A stretch of 64,000 bases of DNA, taken from positions 124,001 through 188,000 of the forward strand of contig JAKLMB010000038.1 in NCBI GenBank assembly GCA_022813625.1, in the 5' to 3' direction. Shown piece after piece: positions 46,234 through 57,318 of this stretch. Below the pieces are notes generated by a model. The model was not told the DNA's origin. It did not search any database and saw only the letters and a program-made list of their open reading frames with translations. This DNA comes from Aaosphaeria pasadenensis. Its lineage: Eukaryota; Ascomycota; Dothideomycetes; Pleosporales. Each line of letters starts with the position of its first letter. Within the stretch, counting starts at the first letter, position 1. Position numbers and translations under genes: made by a program.

Positions 46234-47846
46234 ATGCTGCCAGCTCTACCTGTCCTCAGCGACTACGATGTCTCTCCCAAGAACGGTTTCTTGCCATCCG
46301 AGGTCCCTCTCGAAGTCCTCCCAGATCCTTACTACCAGCCTTGGGAAACAGTAGCCCGAAACTTCCAGAGTCTGATTCTCAGCAAGCGATTGCGCCAAAT
46401 CGTCGACGAATTGCCCACTCTCTCCACCGACCTTCTCCTCACCGAAGCAGAATGGAGACGCGCATATAGCGTTCTGGGATTCATAGCTCATGCCTACGTA
46501 TGGGGTGGTGACACACCTTCCGATGTAAGCCTTCCTTACCCGAACATACCGAAATAGGTAGCATCCGACCCCCAACCTTGAATCCAACAACTAACTGTAT
46601 CGGATCGAAAATCAGATCATCCCACCGCCCATATCCATACCTTTTCTCAAGACCTGCGAGCACCTTGAATTGCCTACGGTAGCCGCCTATGCCGGAGTCG
46701 TCCTATGGAATTGGCGACCCCTGTTCCAGGGCGAGCCGATCGACTCGCTTGAGAACCTGTCCACGCTGATGACGTTCACCGGGTCCATGGACGAGTCTTG
46801 GTTCTACCTAGTGTCGACGGCCATTGAGGCGCGAGCTGGCCCTGTGATCCCCTTGATGATTGAGGCCATGGCCGCCGTGAGACGTAATGATGCTGCAACC
46901 GTCACGAGGCACCTGCGGCTCTTCGCCGAGAGGCTCGACGAGCTCGGCGTCCTCCTCGAGAGAATGTATGAGAGCTGCGATCCTCACGTGTTCTATCATC
47001 GCATCCGACCTTTCCTTGCTGGTGGCAGGAACATGCAAGATGCCGGCCTCCCTAATGGCCTCATATTCGATGACGGTACCGGCAATCAGCCTTACGTCCA
47101 GTACAGCGGAGGCAGCAATGCCCAAAGCTCCATCATCCAGTTCTTCGACCTCGTGCTCGGTGTAGAGCACCGTCCTACCGGCGAGAAGCGTAACGACGGA
47201 TCGGAGTCGGAGAGCGGAATGCCATCAGCGCCCATGCACAGTTTCATCCTGGAGATGCGCAAGTACATGCCCGGACCACATCGAAGGTTCCTCGAGCACG
47301 TCGAGAGCGTCGCCAACATCCGCGAATACGCCCAGAACAACCAACACAACCGCGCCCTCGTGACTGCGTTCGACGCCGCTCTCGCCATGTTGCGCGCGCT
47401 GCGAGACAAGCACATCCAGATGGTGTCCCGCTACATCATCATCAAGTCCCGCGAGACGCGCTCCAACTCGCGGTCGCTGAGCCCCAAGCAAGCAGCATCG
47501 ACGCGGAGAGTCAACATCGCGACGAACCTGCAGCGGGGGGACAGCAAGAAGCTGAGAGGCACGGGCGGAACCGCACTGATTTCGTTCTTGAAGCAGGCCC
47601 GCGACGAGACGGGCGAGCCGACCATCGACGCTTGGGCTCGTCGTCTGCTCAACAATGGTCCCGCGTGGGAGGACGGCGTGGCGCGCCTCGGGAAGATGAG
47701 TGAGCACCTTGATGGAGAGGTCGAGATTGTGGGGATGGCGGGTGCGTGGTCGGTGGACGACAGCGAGGGAGGTGTAAGTTCATCCTATTCTCATACATGT
47801 TATTGAAACGGAGTTGCTGACAAGCTTTTAGATCTGCCACTGGTAA
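46234..47846 (+). CDS. Indoleamine 2,3-dioxygenase (IDO)
   Basis: Three exons (46234-46524, 46616-47773, 47832-47846) give 487 residues; the last exon encodes only Ile-Cys-His-Trp. Family blocks are present in order: PDPYYQPWETVARNFQSLI, AYVWGGDTP, PISIPFLKTCEHLELPTVAAYAGVVLWNWR, FTGSMDESWFYLVSTAIEARAGPVI, YHRIRPFLAG, the QSSIIQFFDLVLGVEH block, and KHIQMVSRYII with the heme-ligand His near residue 363, then GTGGT followed by the hydrophobic active-site helix. The enzyme opens the indole ring of tryptophan to N-formylkynurenine, first step of the kynurenine/NAD route, in the cytosol. The Ser/Arg-rich insert around residue 380 (ETRSNSRSLSP) is typical of fungal IDOs. Which fungal paralogue (alpha, beta or gamma) cannot be decided here. 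Confidence 0.93.
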
Positions 47847-48858
47847 CCTCGTCGATCTCCCTCTAGCATTTCCATTTTCAATTTCACCTAACGGCATATC
47901 TGGCGTTCTTCTTTCTAGGGATGATGGAGCCTCACATCACCTCTCCCTTCCTCTTCATTCGACCCTGATGAGCGATGGCGGTGACCAATAACCGCCGCAG
48001 AGTATTCAACACTTCTTATTCTTGTAGCATGCTTGCACGCACGCTTTCATCCTATGGCTTCTCCCCGCCCTCCTTATTCACAATGTTGGATAGGTGTTTG
48101 GCTTGGATGCAGTACGGCGACATAGTTTCTCATTTCCATCACATATTTTCTCCGTTCACGATATCCTAATGACGATTTTCAACACGACATCAAAAAGTTT
48201 GGCAAAGAGGAAGCAGAAGAGGGGGCATCTCCAAGAGGGTCAGAGTTGGCCCATACCATAGGCATTTTTGCAGTATATATAAAGAAAGAGAGAGAGAAGA
48301 GAGAAAGAAAGGAATCTCAACTTATTTCTGCCATCATGATTCAAGATTGCGTGAATGTACTTCCTCACTTGCGCCGTGTGATTGAGACGACTTGTCGTGA
48401 ACTGATGCAACAGACTGTGGACCCTGTGTATCAACAATAGTGGATGGTAGGTAGTATGACCACATTGGGCCCTGGATCCGGTAGCATCCTCCATGTAGTG
48501 GGTACGAGTACAACATGATCGATGGCAAGTGGATCCCATGGAACATTGCGTCTTCCTTCTGGCACGTTCGTCGCGTAGTTTGTCCCCCCCCAACCAGCCA
48601 GCCATGTGCGTCAAGTCGCGACAATGACGTAATGACGTCACAAGTTCACATGCTGGAAGTTTTATTGCGCAAACGACGTCCCGTCCCTGGAAACACGATT
48701 AAGCATATAAACCAAGCTTTCCCTTCCAAGATCGTCTTTCCTTCAATATCATCTCTACCTTTGAAATAACATACTTTGTTTCTACAACACTTCCTACATA
48801 CAAACTACAACCTACAACCTACATCAACCACAAACAACACAACACCACATCAATCACA
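47847..48858. other. Intergenic region upstream of CsbD-like gene
   Basis: No coding sequence seen. Contains a GA-rich tract near 48280-48312, CRE sites at 48625-48640 and a TATA-like cataTAAAcc near 48705, about 150 bp before the start codon. Confidence 0.5.
48625..48640. promoter_or_regulatory. Tandem CRE-like sites (bZIP/ATF target)
   Basis: TGACGTAA directly followed by the perfect CRE palindrome TGACGTCA, about 220 bp before the CsbD-like start. This is the classic target of ATF/CREB bZIP factors, which in fungi drive osmotic and oxidative stress genes. The downstream gene is a stress-protein homologue, so function fits. Occupancy is inferred. Confidence 0.65.
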
Positions 48859-49465
48859 ATGACATCCAACAACAACCCCACCTCCACCCTCCAATCCGTC
48901 CAAGACCAAGTCAGCGGCGCCCTCCAATCCGCCGTGGGCTCCATCACCGGCAACCCCGCCGACAAGGTACATCCCCATCCCCCCTCTCCCCTCCCCCTCA
49001 TCCTTCCATCTCACTAACCTCCCACCACAGCGCGAAGCCGAAGCCAAAAAAGCCACCGCGTCCGCCGAACACGACCTCTCCTCTTCTGTCGCGCGCGCCG
49101 GCCCCTTCTCCGCCACACCCTCCGGCGGGATCGCGAAAGACGACCCGCAGCGCACAGAAGGGTCGTGGAACCAGACCGTGGGCGCGGGAAAAGAAGCGCT
49201 GGGCAACTTCATCGGCGCAGAGGGCCTCAAGCGCGAGGGCATTGAGCAGAATCGCGCGGGGAAGGGGCAGGAGGCGCAGGGACAGTTGAGTGATCTCGGC
49301 AAGGGGGTTCATGATAGGGTGGGTGGGACCGTGGGCGGGGCGATTGCGGGGGTACTGGGGAATGAGGAGGGGAGGGCGGCGGCGCAGAGGCAGCATGATG
49401 AGGGGAAGGCGAGACAGAGGGGTGTTGAGGCGGATTTGGCGAGGGAGGATGAGGCGAGGAGATGA
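48859..49465 (+). CDS. CsbD-like stress-response protein
   Basis: Two exons (48859-48966, 49031-49465) give 180 hydrophilic residues. The N-terminal part (VQDQVSGALQSAVGSITGNPADK) and the second copy (GSWNQTVGAGKEALGNFIGAEGLKREGIEQNRAGKGQEAQGQL) both show the CsbD-type Gly/Lys/Gln pattern, followed by an Ala/Gly stretch (GGTVGGAIAGVLG) and a charged tail. Fungal members are sometimes described as mismatched-base-pair or cruciform DNA-recognition proteins and are induced by stress; biochemical function is poorly defined. Tandem CRE sites upstream fit stress control. No signal peptide. The codon use of the second exon is strongly GC-rich. Family call good. Confidence 0.85.
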
Positions 49466-51972
49466 GAGGGCTGTGGTGGTGAGGGTGTGAGAGTTGGTGA
49501 TGATATCCCTATTTGTTTATGAGCATGGTAATGGTTATGAGGAATTGAAGTCTTCTTAATTGAACGATTAATTGTCGATGTCTGTGAATGGACTGCGTGT
49601 GATCAGTGACAGTGACAGTGACGCCATATCAAACAAGACGAACCCCCTCGTGCTCCAAATCTAAATTCCACTCTTGGACGAACGAACGAGATCACGTACA
49701 TGCATACAAACGAACAGAAACTCCACAAACTCACCACACCATTAGCGGGACTCAAAAGATGACATCGACATCGAGAAACGAAATTGAAACAGCGAGACAA
49801 ACGAAAAGATTCTATATAATACCTACAAATCATCATTCAATATGAACAAAAAGATAACTGTACATTCACGAAATGCTCGTGATCACCTAGACAAGTATCG
49901 TACGTGCTTCTGTGTAAACACCATAGCTCGATGGTGGATGGATAGATAGCTTGTAGTAGGAATTCGTCGGTAAAGGTGTATAGTTAGATGACAATCCTTC
50001 TATCATAGAGCGCAATCGTCATTCTATTCGATTTGTAAAACCGACGTTGGCCTTGGAGATTGAGGGGGGGATAGGTTGTGTGTTGTTTGGGTAGCGAGTC
50101 GTTACGAAATGATGTGTCTATTGCCTAGCAGTTAAGTTTATAGAATTAGTTATGGACAGAGATACACAAATCAAACTAGAATGAATACATTAGATCAGCG
50201 TGCTACGAGTGGTACACAAAAATAATTCTGAACAGAGTGTAGTTGAGTTATCACATCGTTATCAACAATTATGTTTATGTGTACATAGTAGTAAGTACCT
50301 GGGCACATAAATATTGGCTACGGATAGAAAAATTTGCCAGACAGTGCACTATTTAATATATATTTTAGAGGTAACGCTGACATGTTAACGGTCACTATGT
50401 CGGGCAGACCAGCTGCTCTACTCCATCGTGATGCTATGATTAGGTCTTTCTCAAGTTCTCTACAGTATAAGAGGCTATAAATGCATGTACTCTCCCGTGT
50501 ATGAGCTCAAAAAGCTAGTAGGCGGACGGTAGCCAACGCCTTGTACTGTCAGTAGTAGACATTGGAGTTCCAATCTCTTGCGCATGCTTTAGTCATTACG
50601 TCGCTCGTCAAAGCTACTCGTACCTCGTATGTCCATGTGTGGCGTAGATACTCCGTACTCGTACCAACTCCGAACATACGCATCAAAACAAGGCTGAGTG
50701 GTGGTCGTAGTGGATCGGGATCTACATACGTCTTGCGCCACACACGTTTTCACGCCACAGTTTGTTACGAAGCGGGCGGGCTGGGCGATCCGCGGTGCAT
50801 CATCGAGATCTATTCTCGTTTGACGAGGAACCCCCCGATTGTGTTTGCGGCGAGTGGGTGACGACAACGGGGCATGCTCGGTGGTATCAGGAAAAAAAAA
50901 GAGTAAGGAAAAGACAAGGTTTACGGAGAACCAGGACGTGCGATGAGGCTGGAGAATTTTCCAAGGCACGAGAATGGGAGATGAAGTGTGGCGTCATCGG
51001 CGAGTGAGCGCATATGCAAAAACCGAGCCGAGAGACCCGGAGACACACTCGCGGACACGCCAGACGGATACAGGATTATCGTTCATTAGAGCCCCTCGCT
51101 TGAAGGGGAAATTTACGTTTCTAGATGCATGGAAAATATCGGTCGTCTGTCTGAATACCGGACGGAACAAAGTAGAGAGACTGATGCAGATGGGCAGGGC
51201 GAGGCAAGACGAGGCGAAGGGCGAAAAGCATGGGTGGGATGTTTTGTTGCTGTTGTCATCATCGCCGTTTGTCGTCGTACGTATGTCCGTCACGCGGATG
51301 GAACGGCTCCTGGGGGGATTTGCACTGACGAGTGACGAGAGGCTAATTATGGATGGTGGTGGAGGTTTGAAGTGGTCGAGCCTGTTGAGGGCAGTTGGGC
51401 AGGGCCTGTTCTTGGATGTATCGGCCCAGTTAGCGCCCATGTGCCAGTAATGATTAGCGAAGAGGGTTAATGAGTGATTCTGTACAAATCTTGATTGATC
51501 GAGGGAATGTTTGGTTTGAGGTTGAGTGCAGTCGGTAATCATGGGATGACAGGATTCCGGATCAAGGAAGTTGAAGGTATTACGATGATTCCGTAGGAAG
51601 TCTAGGAGTGTTTAGGGTCTAACCTGCTCTAGCAAGAAGGTGTGGCTGGCGCGTGAGTAATCCTGATTAGGCATGGACTGACTGTCATTTGCAGGAAGAG
51701 AAAGAGCGGGGACTAGCCCAGCCCAGCCCAGCCGGCCAGTGAAGGTGGTGGTGAACGGAACTGCCAATATACATACGTCATCGCTTCATCAAGAATAACT
51801 GACCACCCATAACAGAAAAGAGTAGACCAAAGAACGCGAATAAATACCTGCCTCACTGCCCACAACCTTCACTTCCTCATTCCAGTCCACCACTACCAAA
51901 CTAATAACACCATCACCAACAACAACACCACATCCCAAATCACCATCTCAACTCTCCAAACAAACCTTCACC
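49466..51972. other. Intergenic, 2.5 kb, no convincing gene
   Basis: Several frames of 60-180 codons overlap between 50560 and 51540 on both strands, including a 158-codon plus-strand frame at 50974-51450, but they lack family features and mirror each other. Three agccc units occur at 51717-51731. TACGTCA at 51774-51780 is a CRE-like half-plus site before PMP3. Confidence 0.45.
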
Positions 51973-52277
51973 ATGCCTTTCACCGCTAGGTACACCTCAC
52001 CTCCCTCCTCCTCCTCTTTCCTCGCGAGACATGCATACTGACGCAATCTGCACAGCGACATCATCAAGATCATCTTCGCCATCATCCTCCCTCCTCTCGG
52101 TGTCTTCCTCGAGCGTGGTTGCAATGCCGATTTCCTCATCAACATCGTCTTGACCATCCTCGGTTACATTCCCGTAAGCTTCACTAATCCCACCGCTTCC
52201 GTCATTCCTCCACATTCCACTAACACCACTATTCCCAGGGTATCATCCACGCTCTGTACATTATCTTCAAGTTTTAG
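51973..52277 (+). CDS. PMP3: Pmp3 / UPF0057 plasma-membrane proteolipid
   Basis: Three exons (51973-51989, 52056-52173, 52239-52277) give a 57-residue protein, too small for usual ORF searches. The sequence is the standard Pmp3 layout: a short N-terminus (MPFTASDI), first hydrophobic helix KIIFAIILPPLGVFLERG, Cys-Asn-Ala-Asp turn, second helix NIVLTILGYIPGIIHALYII and a short Phe-Lys-Phe tail. In yeast Pmp3 affects membrane potential and salt tolerance. Exons join exactly in frame and the length matches the family. A TACGTCA element lies about 195 bp upstream. Confidence 0.96.
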
Positions 52278-53188
52278 TCGGGGTCGACTGATCTGAGCGA
52301 ATCGGCGAGCGAACATCGATGACACGATACCCATTTTCCTTCCTTTGTCTCTCCACGACTCACCACCAAGACCTCTACGCATCCCTGTTGTCGGCTGATG
52401 CCTTGCATACTGCAATCATGATCCAACACAAGGGCGCAATATCCGGCGCTTCCGGATGTTACGACAGCCATGCGCCAGCCACTTCTCGGTGTTAATGTTC
52501 TTCTTCCTTTCTTCAACTTCATGATGCGAACCGGAATTGGGTCTCTACTATTCTCACGGAAAGGCGCATTGTCTAGGTTTTGTGAAGCCTCTAGTACTAT
52601 TACCTTTTTCGCGATGGGAGTATCCAGCTTTAATTCTTGATATCCTTGGATGAAAACTCTCGAGGGTCTTGTCAAGGTACCATAGCATAATGTATGAATT
52701 ACAACCATGAATGTGTTCCAATCGTTGGGTGGGGCCGAAGCGCCTTGTGCTTGTGACATGATGCTCCGCGCTAACCAATGGCTACCACTGTTGACTACCC
52801 CAACTATCGTGACAACGACCCAGCAATATTTACAAATGCAACATTTTACCCAACAATAACGATAAATATATAGAAGGCATCCCCGACATATAATTCTTTC
52901 ACGATTAAGGTGGCGTTGCCGTGGAAGACAAGTACATTTGCTTCGTCCTACTGCCGGCACATTCCGCTTCTTATTCGCGTCCCTCTTCGCCAACTTTCAC
53001 CAAACATCAGCGCCCAACCTATCATTCGAATAACAACCCACCCAATATAAACAAGTACTATCCACACATACGTCAGGCAGCCACCGCACAGAACACAAGA
53101 TCAACCGCCACCACCACCATATGCATTCCTCACCGCGACTCTCCCAAGTAGTATCCTTCCCGAGCTGTAGCCGAGCGCGACAGAAATC
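52278..53188. other. Intergenic region, 0.9 kb
   Basis: A 239-codon minus-strand frame covers most of this gap but is rich in Cys, Arg and Trp without family character; treated as chance. Promoter of the CNOT11-type gene presumably lies here. Confidence 0.45.
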
Positions 53189-54364
53189 ATGGATGTTTCC
53201 TCGACGTTGAACAGCTCCCAAGTCGAAGCTTTAAGCAACCCCGACACCCCCCTCGCTTCAACATTGGCCGCGAGCTTTTCCTCGAAGAACCGCACCACCG
53301 ATGGTATCAATGGCGCCGGTACCGACTTCGAACACTCGCTCCGTCTCAAGAACACACTCGATGCCATCGAGTCGGAGCCTTACAATCTGCGCCCGCCATG
53401 GGCCCGACTTTCGATATTACTGGGCTGCGAGTTCCAGCTCTACAAGAGGAATGAAGGGATCGAGCTGAGGTTCAATCCGTTTCTGAGTCATTGGGTCGAG
53501 GCTATCTCGCGTTTAGATCGCCATGCAGCAGCCTCTAGCACAAGCAAGGCCATTAGTAGCGGGCCCGGAGAGCAGGAGATCAATATGGCTAGAATGGGAC
53601 TGATAAAAGAGATGCTTACATTGCGAAGCTCGGCCACTGTTGGGAAGAAGTCGCCTAGAGAGCTATTGTCGGAATATACTAAGGAAAGCAAGAGTAGGAA
53701 ATTCGATGTTGGAGTTTATGTCAGGATGCTGGAGGAGGAGGGAATCTACGAGCCGAGTACGTCGTCAAGTGACGGAGTACCTATCCCACAGAGTGCCCCC
53801 GCCTCAGCAGATATACAGGATGGAAAGAGCGCAGAAAAGAAGGACTGGAAGCAAGACCTTCTCGCGCGCCTCGAGACCGATCCTGAGTCCGCGGTACAGG
53901 ATCTCACGCGACTGCCGCTATCTCTACCTTCCCTCGACTTCCTCACAACTCTCTTGCAGAACAACACACTCGCGAACCTTCCCATACTCGCGTCGCCATC
54001 TGCGCTCATGCGCGACTATATACAGCATTGCCTGCGGCTCATCGAGTCAATGAGTCTACCACCCCCAGCATCAGCAGCGTCGCCCCCAAATGATGTCAAC
54101 GACCATGGCCACGGCCGCTTGGCGCAGTCCAGAGCGGTAAAGCTGTTGCTCTTGTTCCTTCGCAGTTCGATCAGGAAGAACCTCGTGCAGCCCGATGAGT
54201 TGTACTTTGAGATCCAAGAGATCTGCGTGAGGTACGTTTGGATCAAGGAAGTCAGGGAGTTTAGGAGCTTCGTTGAGGAGGGGAGGGATTGGAAGGACGA
54301 GTATCTAGGCCATGACGGCGAGGTTGAAAGAGGAGGTGCGACTGGTGGCAGAGCGGGAGGGTGA
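53189..54364 (+). CDS. CNOT11-type subunit of the CCR4-NOT complex
   Basis: Intronless frame of 391 residues. The N-terminal half (SNPDTPLASTLAASFSSKNR, PPWARLSILLGCEFQLYKRNEGIELRFNPFLSHWVEAI) and the C-terminal half match the CNOT11/DUF2363 plan. The diagnostic end block is LILRRS-like: AVKLLLLFLRSSIRKNLVQPDELYFEIQEICVRYVWIKEVREFRSFVEEG (read in pieces), preceded by ALMRDYIQHCLRLIES. In animals CNOT11 binds CNOT10 and docks to the N-terminus of CNOT1 in the deadenylase complex; a similar scaffold role is expected here. Budding yeast lacks it, but filamentous fungi may keep it. The last 20 residues are Gly-rich. A low-complexity Ser/Ala linker sits near residue 190-215. Family is recognised by pattern, so some caution is needed. 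Confidence 0.78.
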   Translation: MDVSSTLNSSQVEALSNPDTPLASTLAASFSSKNRTTDGINGAGTDFEHSLRLKNTLDAIESEPYNLRPPWARLSILLGCEFQLYKRNEGIELRFNPFLSHWVEAISRLDRHAAASSTSKAISSGPGEQEINMARMGLIKEMLTLRSSATVGKKSPRELLSEYTKESKSRKFDVGVYVRMLEEEGIYEPSTSSSDGVPIPQSAPASADIQDGKSAEKKDWKQDLLARLETDPESAVQDLTRLPLSLPSLDFLTTLLQNNTLANLPILASPSALMRDYIQHCLRLIESMSLPPPASAASPPNDVNDHGHGRLAQSRAVKLLLLFLRSSIRKNLVQPDELYFEIQEICVRYVWIKEVREFRSFVEEGRDWKDEYLGHDGEVERGGATGGRAGG

Positions 54365-55507
54365 TGGATTCGGGTCTTGTCTTTCCTCAGTCGTCTCGGC
54401 GCTCACTCGGTCCCGGTTTCAGACATATCATGGAATTTGGAGGCTTCATCTTTCCCGACGTATTGCAGCAGGCAATGATTGATGAGAGCCGGTGTCGCTG
54501 TAGATCAAGCCGTATACAAGGATTGCTGTGCGCCTCCACGCAAGCAATGCCAAGTCTGAAACCGACATTCAAAACTAAAGCTTGTTCGATATTGCATGTG
54601 GGAACAGAGTTCCTAGATTCTGTCACCGCATAGTATCGCCAGGTTGGAAAGGACGGCAGTCGGTGAGATCGACTTCCGCGTAAAGGCACGATTTGGACGA
54701 CCATAATGCGCATTGCGCACAGCCACTTTGAGCCATGCATCAATTAAGAATCTTCGGAATCGGAATCTACCAAAAATCTATCACGATCAGCTGAATTATA
54801 CGATCGTCGTGAAAATGGGTTTAGGTTGTTGCAAAATCTAAATAAAGTCTTGATACTGGCCAGTGTTTCGAATCAGTTTGGTTTGAAAGTTCAACGACCC
54901 CTCACCAACCCCAAAACACGATCTCGAGTTTCTCCTCAGCAGATCTCAAACATCACCTCAATTGTTTTTGGTTCCGCCTTGCCGTTCCATGCGTTTTTCC
55001 CCGCTCACGATCTAGGGATTCCCTCGTTTAGTCCACACAGGAATATACCTGCACCAACCGCACCTGAATGTTCTTGGCTACGATTGGCTCACCAGCATTG
55101 TGGCAAAGTCACAATGGTTTCAATACTACTATGGGTCTTTTTATTCCCGGTCTCAAGATCATGACCCTCTCTGCCTTGTTTGGGAGGATATCCGGATTAG
55201 GAACGCCGGGGTGGGCCACCCTGGGCACCTGCACCAAGACGTCAACAAGGAAGCTTAAGTTCTGCTAAGCTTTTGTAACCCTACCCATATCGCCTTGTCC
55301 AGTATAAAGATCAGATACAACGCCTCGAAATATACTCATCATCATCAGTTCACTACTTCCATTCCTCTTCTATTTCTCTCTCTTCTTATATCTTCTTCTT
55401 GCGCCGGCCGCTTGTTTGATACTCGCAGTTGCCTCATTCATTTCACTTTCTTCAATCTTCAAACTTTTATATAATTTTCAAATCTCCTACTTAACCCTCC
55501 AAGCAAA
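54365..55507. other. Intergenic, 1.1 kb
   Basis: No supported gene. A TATA-like tataaagatc near 55305 and a CT-rich leader from 55340 onward precede the Egh16-like start. Confidence 0.5.
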
Positions 55508-56635
55508 ATGCGTTACTCAATCATCGCCATCGTAGCCATGGCTGCTCACGCCTCTGCCCATGGCGTCCTCACCGAGATCCAGGGCGCCAACGGAGTTAAC
55601 ATGCCTGGTCTTTCCGGTTCGTACATCTACATCTAAACCATCCTTCTGTACTAGTCTAACAATCAAACAGTTCAGGACGGCACTCCTCGCGACTGTGCCA
55701 CCCCCGGCTGCGGCTCTGAAGCCGACACCTCCATCATCCGCGAGCGAGAGATGGGAGGCAAAGCCTCAGCCCTCGGCCGCACTCAAGGCGGCGGAGCCGT
55801 CGATGCGGCTTCGGCCATTGCCTCCTTCATGGGTACTGGTAACGGTAATGGCAATGGCAAGGCTACAGGCAACGCCAACGGCAATGCCAACGCCAACGGA
55901 AATGCCAACGCCAACGGAAATGCCAACGCCAACGGAAATGCCAACGCCAACGGAAATGCCAACGCCAACGGCAATGCCAACGCCAACGGCAATGCCAACG
56001 CCAACGGCAATGCTAATACCGCTGGAACCGGCAAGAAAGCCAACAACAATGCCAACAACGCCAACAACAACAAACGCCAACTCCTCGCCGGCCTCCTCGG
56101 CGGCGGCAAGAAAGGCAACGGCAACGCCGGCGCCTCCGATGGCTCCAAGACCTCCAAGGGCACCTCCGAGCAAGGCGTCGCCGCCGCCGCGGGAACAGGC
56201 GCCTCCTCAGGCCTCCCCACGACCTCGGACGACGGCACCATCACCATGACCTACCACCAAGTCAACCAAGACGGCGCCGGGCCCCTCACCGCCGCCATCG
56301 ACGCCACATCCGGCGGCACCGACCCCTCCGCCTTCCAGACTGCAAAGGTCGTCCAGGACGTCCCTGGCATCGGCATCGGCGGCCTGTCCGGCGCAACGAC
56401 GACGGACTTCCCCGTCAAGGTCCAGATGCCCGCCGGTATGACCTGCCAGGGCAGCGTTGGCGGCGCCCAAAACGTCTGCATCGTGCGCATGCAGAACTCG
56501 GCGCTCGCGGGGCCGTTTGGCGGGTCTGCGGCGTTCACGCAGAGCAACGCCGCGAAGAAGAGGGCCGTCGAGTTTAACCTTAGGAAGAGGCATTTCGCGA
56601 GGGGTATTCTGGGGATGGCAGATCTTGAGGAGTAG
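55508..56635 (+). CDS. Egh16-like (Gas1/Mas-type) secreted protein with GNANAN repeats
   Basis: Two exons (55508-55616, 55671-56635) give 357 residues. Signal peptide MRYSIIAIVAMAAHASA is followed by HGVLTEIQG, so the mature chain would begin with His. The Egh16-like pattern follows: GANGVNMPGLSV-QDGTPRDC, a Cys pair (DCATPGCG), SIIRERE, and at the C-terminal side VKVQMPAGMTCQGSVGG, NVCIVRMQN and AGPFGGSAAF. Between the two conserved halves, residues about 115-175 are a low-complexity insert of Gly-Asn-Ala-Asn repeats (see repeat entry). Egh16/Gas family proteins were found in appressoria of cereal pathogens and contribute to host penetration; their biochemical activity is unsettled. Dibasic KKR, RKR sites near the C-terminus could be processed. 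It opens accessory region 2. Confidence 0.85.
55870..56012 (+). repeat. In-frame 18-bp minisatellite encoding GNANAN
   Basis: About eight head-to-tail copies of an 18-bp unit (GGAAATGCCAACGCCAAC, with silent A/C variants at one base) inside the Egh16-like gene. The copies near the 5' end and the 3' end carry GGC and the middle ones GGA, suggesting expansion of the central units. Length is a multiple of three, so copy-number changes keep the frame. Confidence 0.88.
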
Positions 56636-57318
56636 ATGCGGAGACAGTTGCATGAAGTCGTGTAGATCTGTCGAGATGGTCATCTTTGTATATAGATCTC
56701 TCCCTTCCTCCCTCTCTTTCCCCATTCCCTTAATCACCCCCCAACGTCAGGACGAAGGCAGCATCCAACAGTGGCTCTGGGAGCTATCAGTCATTCGTTA
56801 TTTCATGCGAAGCAGGTTTAATCACAGTAGTGCTGGTTTTGTGAGTCGGTTGCTATGTATATATGAATTGTATGTCTTGATTTAATGAAAGTACGATCGC
56901 GAGAATTGATTTGAACATGTTCTATGAATTTGTATTCTCTGTATTCTTCCTTGGTACCAATCAATAAGTACAAATAATAGGAATTTCTGGCTTGTGACTT
57001 ACCTTGTGGTTGAGAATTCGCTGGATTATATGATCTTGTGTATCCGCTCCGTACCATTACTACCTCTTTGGAACTAGCGTTAAAGACGTATTGTAGTTTG
57101 ATTAGATGCATTTCAATACAATATGATAACTCTAATATTATTTTAAGAATTGAATTATTTCCCATAGTTGTTACATTGATTTATGTAGTTGGTATCACAT
57201 TACTAAGTCCTCGCCTTGGTACTCTTACTACTTCTGGTGTGCTATAGTTAATACTTGGGCATAAGCGCATTTGTAATCCTCATCTACACCCCTCAACCAC
57301 ACCGTAAATCATTATACC
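56636..57318. other. AT-rich intergenic region
   Basis: No coding sequence. 56890-57270 is AT-rich. It holds the 3' end of the Egh16-like gene and the promoter of the second Zn2Cys6 gene. Confidence 0.5.

Noticed and set aside
50974..51542. Opposing frames of 158 and 182 codons
   Set aside because: They overlap on opposite strands, neither shows conserved features, and flanking sequence offers no exon chain.
52274..52993. 239-codon minus-strand frame between PMP3 and the CNOT11-type gene
   Set aside because: Cys/Arg/Trp-rich without homology pattern; overlaps the 3' region of PMP3.
55766..56247. Two long antisense frames across the Egh16-like gene, Gly/Val- and Ala/Leu-Pro-rich
   Set aside because: They are mirror images of the 18-bp repeat and GC-rich codons; a repeat with period three stays open in all frames.
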